A stretch of 64,000 nt of DNA from Bradyrhizobiaceae bacterium (GTDB lineage: Bacteria > Pseudomonadota > Alphaproteobacteria > Rhizobiales > Xanthobacteraceae), in assembly GCA_003963145.1 (NCBI GenBank), contig RXJJ01000012.1:1-64000 (forward strand), in the 5' to 3' direction. The position numbers were made by a program, and so were the translations under genes. The notes under the pieces are model-generated. The model saw only the letters and a list, made by a program, of their open reading frames with translations, did no database searches and was not told the origin of the DNA. Below are positions 58,768 to 64,000 of the stretch, in pieces. The number at the start of each line of letters is the position of its first letter. Within the stretch, counting starts at the first letter, position 1.

Positions 58768-60158
58768 ACAGGGCGTCCGGGTGTTCTCGGTGCCGAAAGC
58801 TGGTCCATGAACCACGCGGCGGCGGTGCCAAGCCCGATACCCATCAACACGCTGGCGAGCAGGATCAGGATCGGTGAGGCCCCGCCGGGCTCGAGCGGCG
58901 GCGAGGCATAGCTGAGAACGCGCGTATTGGTGTTTTCCAGTCGCTGCTGTTCGGCCAGTTCGCGCGAGCGGCCGAGGAACGATTCGTAGATCGCCCGGCT
59001 CGCATCGACCTCGCGCCCGAGTTCGCGCAGGCGCACGCTCGCTTCGTTCGAGCTGCTGATCTGGCTGTTGATGGTGTTGATCTGCGCGTTCAGACCCTTG
59101 ACGGTCGCCTTGGCGCGCTCAAGTTCGGCGGAGATGGATTGCACGATATCGCGCATGGCCTGATCGAGCAGACGCCGCGCCTCGGCGGCTTGTGCCGCCG
59201 CCGTGGTGTAGTCGGGATGTCGCGGTCCAAGTGTCGCGACGAGATTCGTCTCGAGCTGCTTTGCTGCCGCATAGCGGTTTCTCAGGATTTCGATCGAGCC
59301 GCTGCGGAAGGCTTCGGGAATAGCATCGAGCCGGACCATGCCGCCCTTGGTATCGCGGATCTGGTCGAGTGCGGATTGCAGCTCATTGACCCGGGCCTGC
59401 GCGGTGGTGAGCTGGCCGGACAGATCGGTGACCTGTTTTTCCAATATAGGCTGACCGTTCGCAACGACGATGCCATGCGAACTGCGATAGCGTTCGTAGC
59501 GTTCCTCGGACTCACGCAGGCGCGTTTGAAGCGCTTCCAGACGCGTGTCGAGCGACGTCCCGGCGCGCTTGGCGGTCTCGGCCTTCGCGCGGTTTTCTTC
59601 GTCGATATAGGACGTCATGATGGCGTTGGCGACACGGGCCGAGGTGTCGCGGTCTTCGGTCGCCACATTGACGTTGACGACGAACGAGTTCGCGCTTCTG
59701 GAAACGGACACGGAGCGGTCGAGCTGGCGCAGCGCGAGGGCATGAGGATCGATCGGCTTGATGATGCCGAGAGCGACAAGCAGCGACGAAATGAGTCCGC
59801 GCGGTTTCGCACCGAACAGCGGATCGGTTTCCAGATGCTCCGTGGCGACCACCCGGTCGAACACGGCGCGTGAAGTGATCACATAGATCTGGCTTTCGGC
59901 GTCGATCGCGCTGGTGTCGCGCGTGGTGTCGCGCGGGGCGACGCCCGTTCCGACAATCTGCAGCCCGATCGGATCGAGCAGGATGCGGCCGGAGGCGATA
60001 TATTTCTGGGGCACCAAAATCACGTAGGCAGCGCCGGCCAGCGCACACAGCAATATGACGCCGCAAATGAGACGGACGCGGCGCAGCAGCACACCGGCCA
60101 GATGCTGGCCGTTGGTCACCGGGGACGTCACGTAGCTCTTGCCTTCTGAAACCGTCAT
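58764..60158 (-). CDS. Polysaccharide chain-length determinant (Wzz/GumC-type)
   Basis: A 464-residue polysaccharide co-polymerase: N-terminal membrane helix (about 31-50), Wzz domain (YVILVPQKYIASGRILLDP), a long coiled-coil region (about 180-400), and a second helix near 425-445 after the Pro-rich PPLEPGGASP typical of Wzz. No Walker motifs follow, so the tyrosine-kinase part found in BY-kinases is absent. It governs chain length and export. Confidence 0.87.
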   Translation of the reverse strand: MTVSEGKSYVTSPVTNGQHLAGVLLRRVRLICGVILLCALAGAAYVILVPQKYIASGRILLDPIGLQIVGTGVAPRDTTRDTSAIDAESQIYVITSRAVFDRVVATEHLETDPLFGAKPRGLISSLLVALGIIKPIDPHALALRQLDRSVSVSRSANSFVVNVNVATEDRDTSARVANAIMTSYIDEENRAKAETAKRAGTSLDTRLEALQTRLRESEERYERYRSSHGIVVANGQPILEKQVTDLSGQLTTAQARVNELQSALDQIRDTKGGMVRLDAIPEAFRSGSIEILRNRYAAAKQLETNLVATLGPRHPDYTTAAAQAAEARRLLDQAMRDIVQSISAELERAKATVKGLNAQINTINSQISSSNEASVRLRELGREVDASRAIYESFLGRSRELAEQQRLENTNTRVLSYASPPLEPGGASPILILLASVLMGIGLGTAAAWFMDQLSAPRTPGRPV

Positions 60159-60317
60159 CTCGTTTCCCTAGCGCGCCGGAACAATCCGGCGCTGCCTGTT
60201 CCAATCCGGGACAATTATGCCCCGTTGGCCAACCGGCTTGACCTGCCGGCCCGGCCGGAGGGCCTCATTCGGGTGATTTCCCGCAAAATATAGGCCAAAA
60301 TCCAGCGATCGGCAGGG

Positions 60318-61514
60318 TCAGGGCGCCCGCGCCCCGAGCGCCTCGAACAGCGCCGGATCATACCGTCCCGCCTCGTCAAGTCCAAAGGGTCCCTGACGAA
60401 GAACCCATAAGGTCCATCCCCAGCCGTCCGATGCGACGGCATGCGAGACGTCGTGCAGCCAGCGGGCGCGCGAAGCCGCGCCGCCGGGCGTTTTCATCGC
60501 GCCGAATTCGGTGAACACGATGCGGCCGGGCGCGACCTTGCGGTCGAAGCCCCAGTCCTTGAGGACTTTCAACTCTGCCTGAATCGTATCGGCGCCGGCG
60601 TTGCTATTGAAATAATTACGGATGGCATCTTCCGCCCGGGACAGGAGACCCGTTGCGGCCGCGCCATCCTTGTTCGACGCCGCCCGCGCGCGGGCGCGTG
60701 CGAGAGCGTCTTCGAGATGTCCAGCCTGCGCGGGATAGGGCAGGCCGCCGATGAACGGCATGATGTCGAGGGTCCAGTCCGCGCCCTGATGGGTGAAAAG
60801 AAACGGATCGTAGAAGTGGACGCTGACGAATGTTTGCTTGTCGCGCAGCCGGTTCTCGCCGATTCCCGCAAGCCCCTCGATTTTCGACCAGCAGCCTCCG
60901 GTGATCCCGAGCCACAGCCGCGGCGCCTTCGCGCGCATGCGGGCGATGAGGATATCCTGATACTCCAGCCAGTCGGCGGACTCCGTTTTCCGGCAGGCGC
61001 GCTGCGGTTCGTTCATCGGCTCGAGCGCGAGGTTCTCGATCCGCCAGCTTTCAAGTTCGCTGGCAAAGCGCGTCGCGACGGCGAGATAGCGCGCGAAGCG
61101 CGGGCCGTTGGTGTCGTCGAGCTGGTCTTCTGGAATCTGACCGTTCAGCGAAGGCGCCACCAGCGTGACAATGACATTCAGTCCGTTGCGTTTGAGATTT
61201 TCGACAAAGCGCCGGAAATAGATCCGGAACGCCCGCCAGTTTCGCTCGTCCGGATCGTCGAGAAACGGTCCGACATCGACAGGCAGGCGTACATGGTCGA
61301 AACCGCTCGCGCGCAGCCGGGCGATGCTGAAATAATCCTCGGCCCCGGCGCGGCCCGGAAAGGGATCGTCCGCATAGCCATTGGCGGCCGTCGCGGGAAA
61401 CGTGAACAGTTGCAGGCTCACGCCTTTGCGGAACGGCGCGGGAGAATCGACGGCGCTTGCCGAAACGGGAGAGGCAAGGACGAACAGGCACAGCGCCAGA
61501 GCGATCCTAAGCAT
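60318..61514 (-). CDS. Glycoside hydrolase family 5 (cellulase-like)
   Basis: A 398-residue exported glycosidase: signal peptide (to about VSASA), TIM barrel with DHVRLPVDVGPF, acid/base Glu in LALEPMNEPQRA and nucleophile Glu in IVFTEFGAM, as in GH5. In a polysaccharide locus it could trim or release the product or aid synthesis, as GH8 or GH5 enzymes do in other loci. The start overlaps the upstream glycosyltransferase by eight bases. Confidence 0.85.
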   Translation of the reverse strand: MLRIALALCLFVLASPVSASAVDSPAPFRKGVSLQLFTFPATAANGYADDPFPGRAGAEDYFSIARLRASGFDHVRLPVDVGPFLDDPDERNWRAFRIYFRRFVENLKRNGLNVIVTLVAPSLNGQIPEDQLDDTNGPRFARYLAVATRFASELESWRIENLALEPMNEPQRACRKTESADWLEYQDILIARMRAKAPRLWLGITGGCWSKIEGLAGIGENRLRDKQTFVSVHFYDPFLFTHQGADWTLDIMPFIGGLPYPAQAGHLEDALARARARAASNKDGAAATGLLSRAEDAIRNYFNSNAGADTIQAELKVLKDWGFDRKVAPGRIVFTEFGAMKTPGGAASRARWLHDVSHAVASDGWGWTLWVLRQGPFGLDEAGRYDPALFEALGARAP

Positions 61515-62649
61515 CGCGCGCTTCCCGTGCGGACTGCTCCATGCCGAGCATCTGCAAATAGTGATCGATCATGCGCTGCACGGAATAGCGCGCCGCGACG
61601 TCCTGCGAGAAGGACTTGAGCTGACCGACGTCTATCGGATGATCGAGTGTTTTGCGGATTGCTTCGGTCCACGCGGCGGAATCGTCCTTGTCGGCGAAAA
61701 TCACCGGCGAGTTTCCGGACGCGAGCACCTCGCGCAGAACCGGAATGTCCGAGACGATCATGGCAATGCCGCTGATCGCGGCTTCAGCGGCGGCGAGCCC
61801 GAAGGTTTCCCAGACCGAGGGGAAAACGAAAAGATCGCTGGCGGCGTAAAGATTGGCGATGTCGGTATCGCCGCGCGCGCCGAGAAGGTGAGCCCTTTCC
61901 GCCACGCCTTCGGCTTGCGCCAGATCCATAATGGCGCGTTCGTCTTCGCCATGTCCGGCGACCACGAAGATAACATCGGGAAGCTGCGCGAGAGCTTGCA
62001 CGATGACCTTCTGGTTTTTCTGCGCGACGAGCCGCCCCACGTGCAGCAGCACCGGAGAGTTTTGCGGAATATCGAACTGAGCGCGGGTCTGTTCCCGGTC
62101 CTGTGTCGGCACCGGCGGCTCAATGCCGTGCTCGTTGAGAACGATCCTCCGCTGGTACGCCGCCGGATAGGATTTGAATTCGTTCAGCGTGAAGCGGGTG
62201 TTGACGACATTCGCCGTGTAGAAACCCAGCGATCCGGCGATTTTGTCAGCGATCCGTAAATAGGGCGCGGTGGCGGAGGGCACCGCCGTCTGGTGAACGA
62301 TCCGAGTCTTGCAGCCTCTGATCCGGCCGAACAGCCCGACCAGAATGGAAGCCGTCGCCTGATAGGAGATCAGCGCGTCATAGCCGCCGCGCAGCAGGCG
62401 CGCGGCCATCCTCGCCGCATCCGCGATTTTCTCGGCGCCGTTTCTGTCGGGTGTGCGAAACAGAATGGCTGTTTCGACTTCGCAGCCATGGCGGGTCAGT
62501 CCGTCCTCGATCATCGAGGCCAGTGTCAGGATTCCGCCGCGCTCCTGCGTATGAAGTATCTGCAGGATACGGAGCGGCCGGGTTGACTCGTTGCTGGTTT
62601 TAATCTTGCTGGTCCTGCATCGATGCCGCGGGCACGGGGCGTCCGCCAT
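61507..62649 (-). CDS. Glycosyltransferase family 4
   Basis: A 380-residue GT-B enzyme: N-terminal acceptor domain beginning LRILQILHTQERGGI, then VLLHVGRLVAQKNQKVIVQAL, and the donor site FPSVWETFGLAAAEAAISG with the E-x7-E motif typical of GT4. It transfers a sugar from a nucleotide or lipid donor during repeat-unit assembly. It is divergent from the flippase gene, with 51 bases between the starts. Confidence 0.9.
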   Translation of the reverse strand: MADAPCPRHRCRTSKIKTSNESTRPLRILQILHTQERGGILTLASMIEDGLTRHGCEVETAILFRTPDRNGAEKIADAARMAARLLRGGYDALISYQATASILVGLFGRIRGCKTRIVHQTAVPSATAPYLRIADKIAGSLGFYTANVVNTRFTLNEFKSYPAAYQRRIVLNEHGIEPPVPTQDREQTRAQFDIPQNSPVLLHVGRLVAQKNQKVIVQALAQLPDVIFVVAGHGEDERAIMDLAQAEGVAERAHLLGARGDTDIANLYAASDLFVFPSVWETFGLAAAEAAISGIAMIVSDIPVLREVLASGNSPVIFADKDDSAAWTEAIRKTLDHPIDVGQLKSFSQDVAARYSVQRMIDHYLQMLGMEQSAREARDA

Positions 62650-62700
62650 ATGTTAAGGAATTGATCCCGTTCGCAATACTGGTTTACTGCTCCCGACAAG

Positions 62701-64000
62701 ATGAAAAATCCAAGCCTCGCCCTCTATTTTGGCTCCCGCGCGATTTCCGCGGCCGGAAACCTCGTTTCCGTGGCGGTCTTCGCGCGCCTTGTCGGGCCGG
62801 CGGAATACGGCGCCTACATCCTGATGTTCGCCTGGGCGATCGTCGTCTACGGCTTCGCCACCCAGTGGATGAAATTTTCCTACTTCGGAATTTACCGCGC
62901 GGCGCACGAGAACGCCATCATCGCCTCTTATATCAGGCTGGTCGCGCTTGCCATCGCCGCCGTCAGCATCGTCGCATTGGCCCTCATCGTTTTCGACCCA
63001 TCGCAGCGCGATTTCATATTCGCCCTCGTCGCCCTGTTCGTCGGAATGACGATCTATGAAGCGGCGCTGGAGATCAGCCGCACGCGTCTGCAGGTGACGA
63101 CGGTGGCGCTGAGCATGATCTGCCGCGCTGTTTTCGTTCTGGCGCTCGGCTGTGTCTTTCTCGCCGTTCATCATTCGGCATTTTCGCTGGCGCTCGGTGT
63201 TGCCGCCGGGCACCTCATCGCGGCGGTGCCGACGCTCGCCAGGCTGCGGTCCTTGCCCTGGACTTCGACGTCTTGGGTGTCGACGTCGGGAAATTCGTAC
63301 AAGGCGTTCCTGAAATATGGCTGGCCGCTGATTTTCTCGTTCGGCATTTTCGCCATCGGCCAGACCATCGACAGGTTTCTGATCGGAAAATATGTCGGCA
63401 ATGCCGTGCTCGGTCCCTATGGCGTGGTGGCCGATCTGATGCGCCAGAGCTTTCTGGTCGTCGGCGAGTCGATCGCGCTCGCCCTGATTACCATCGCCAA
63501 GAAGCACGCGGATGAGGGCAGGCGGGACGACTCGGACGCCGTCATGCGCTCGACATTCCGCGCCTGCGTCGCGGCGGGTTCGTTCGGTGCGGCGTTTTTC
63601 ATCGTGTTCGGCCACGGCCTGACCAAGCTGTTTCTCGGCGCGGAGTTTGCTGCGCCTGTCGACGGCATCATTCCGATCTTTGCCGTTGCCTTCGGTTTCA
63701 TGCTGCTGCGCAGTTTCTATTTCGGGCAGGTGATCTATTTCACCAACGGAACGCTGCTTGAGCTGTTCGTCGCGGCGATATTCGTGCTGTCGTCGAGCAC
63801 GATCGCCTTCATTCTGGTGCCGGGCGTCGGCCCGTTGGGTGGCGCGGTGGGCGGTGCGATCGCGCTGTTGATCGCGCACGCGGTGTCCTGTGTCATCAGC
63901 GCACTGGTGGGCCGCAGGCTTCATGCGTTTCCCGTCGATGTGCCGGCGCTGCTTGAGATCCCGGCTGTCGCGGCGCTTTGCATCCTGCTGTGCTGGCTGG
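62701..64000 (+). CDS. Polysaccharide flippase (Wzx/oligosaccharide flippase family), truncated by the window end
   Basis: At least 433 residues, open at the right end. About twelve hydrophobic helices; begins SLALYFGSRAISAAGNLVSV and ARLVGPAEYGAYIL, the N-terminal signature of the polysaccharide-transport family, with FGIFAIGQTIDRFLIGKYVG in helix 7 and GVGPLGGAVGGAIALLIAHA near the end. It moves lipid-linked repeat units across the inner membrane. The start ATG 62701 follows TGCTCCCGACAAG; no strong ribosome site is visible. Confidence 0.85.
   Translation, partial: MKNPSLALYFGSRAISAAGNLVSVAVFARLVGPAEYGAYILMFAWAIVVYGFATQWMKFSYFGIYRAAHENAIIASYIRLVALAIAAVSIVALALIVFDPSQRDFIFALVALFVGMTIYEAALEISRTRLQVTTVALSMICRAVFVLALGCVFLAVHHSAFSLALGVAAGHLIAAVPTLARLRSLPWTSTSWVSTSGNSYKAFLKYGWPLIFSFGIFAIGQTIDRFLIGKYVGNAVLGPYGVVADLMRQSFLVVGESIALALITIAKKHADEGRRDDSDAVMRSTFRACVAAGSFGAAFFIVFGHGLTKLFLGAEFAAPVDGIIPIFAVAFGFMLLRSFYFGQVIYFTNGTLLELFVAAIFVLSSSTIAFILVPGVGPLGGAVGGAIALLIAHAVSCVISALVGRRLHAFPVDVPALLEIPAVAALCILLCWL

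Noticed and set aside
62653-63924. Leftward open frame of 423 codons
   Set aside because: Antisense to the flippase, with the charged low-complexity look of a reverse-strand shadow.
1-64000. CRISPR arrays, tRNA and rRNA genes, intact transposases
   Set aside because: No regularly spaced repeats, cloverleaf sequences or transposase motifs were seen on either strand.

Overview
The window reads as chromosomal DNA of a Hyphomicrobiales alphaproteobacterium, most like the Bradyrhizobium/Afipia/Rhodopseudomonas group. The signs are a complete sox cluster, FixL-FixJ-FixK, class I polyhydroxybutyrate genes, FCD-type GntR regulators, a high-GC bias and many GTG/TTG starts. The species assignment is inference. 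I saw no tRNA, rRNA, CRISPR array or intact insertion sequence.

Layout. (1) 1-826: a decayed BrnT/BrnA toxin-antitoxin pair, then an ArsR-type operator. (2) 827-12585: sulfur metabolism. Two YeeE/DUF6691 sulfur transport proteins and a persulfide dioxygenase run rightward. An orphan SoxZ, a SoxH-like metallohydrolase and a persulfide-sensor-type ArsR repressor run leftward. The operon soxCDXYZA-soxK-soxB follows, with two exported DsrE-like proteins, a GlcG/HbpS-like protein and a cytochrome c. The same TTAG-N6-CTAA palindrome lies in both control regions. (3) 12711-17903: a XRE-cupin regulator with palindromic sites, an oxalate/formate-type transporter, a MOSC protein, a phthalate dioxygenase reductase-type flavo-iron-sulfur protein and an amidase. 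(4) 18119-22181: a DUF3592 protein, a GntR-XRE regulator pair, a class II aldolase-like protein and a metabolite:proton symporter. (5) 22390-30866: a GntR regulator and a divergent B12 operon: 2-hydroxyisobutyryl-CoA mutase small subunit, acyl-CoA ligase, MeaB-type GTPase, mutase large subunit, a tandem gamma-carbonic-anhydrase-like protein, PduO-type adenosyltransferase and 3-hydroxybutyryl-CoA dehydrogenase. (6) 31048-33725: a TonB-dependent receptor behind a cobalamin riboswitch.

(7) 34084-56006: an oxygen-limitation region. It holds FixL, FixJ, a lone receiver protein and FixK, with PhaB, PhaC, phasin, a universal stress protein, CBS proteins, Hsp20, an ABC exporter, a zinc alcohol dehydrogenase and a cytochrome c. 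Seven FNR/FixK-type boxes (TTGA(T/C)-N4-NTCAA) sit about 41.5 bases plus a short leader upstream of the genes they face. A MlaE-MlaF-MlaD lipid transport operon lies at 51364-54467. (8) 56440-64000: an exopolysaccharide locus with a FemAB/CelD-like acyltransferase, polymerase, chain-length protein, GH5 glycosidase, GT4 glycosyltransferase and a flippase cut by the window end.

How the parts fit: the Sox system supplies electrons from thiosulfate under persulfide-responsive control. The mutase operon would turn 2-hydroxyisobutyrate into 3-hydroxybutyryl-CoA and acetoacetyl-CoA, supported by its own cobalamin adenosylation and a B12-controlled outer-membrane receptor. PHB genes nearby could store the same C4 units when oxygen runs short. 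The observations I rate highest are the mutase operon with diagnostic active-site residues, and the tandem carbonic anhydrase whose two halves carry complementary subsets of the zinc ligands.
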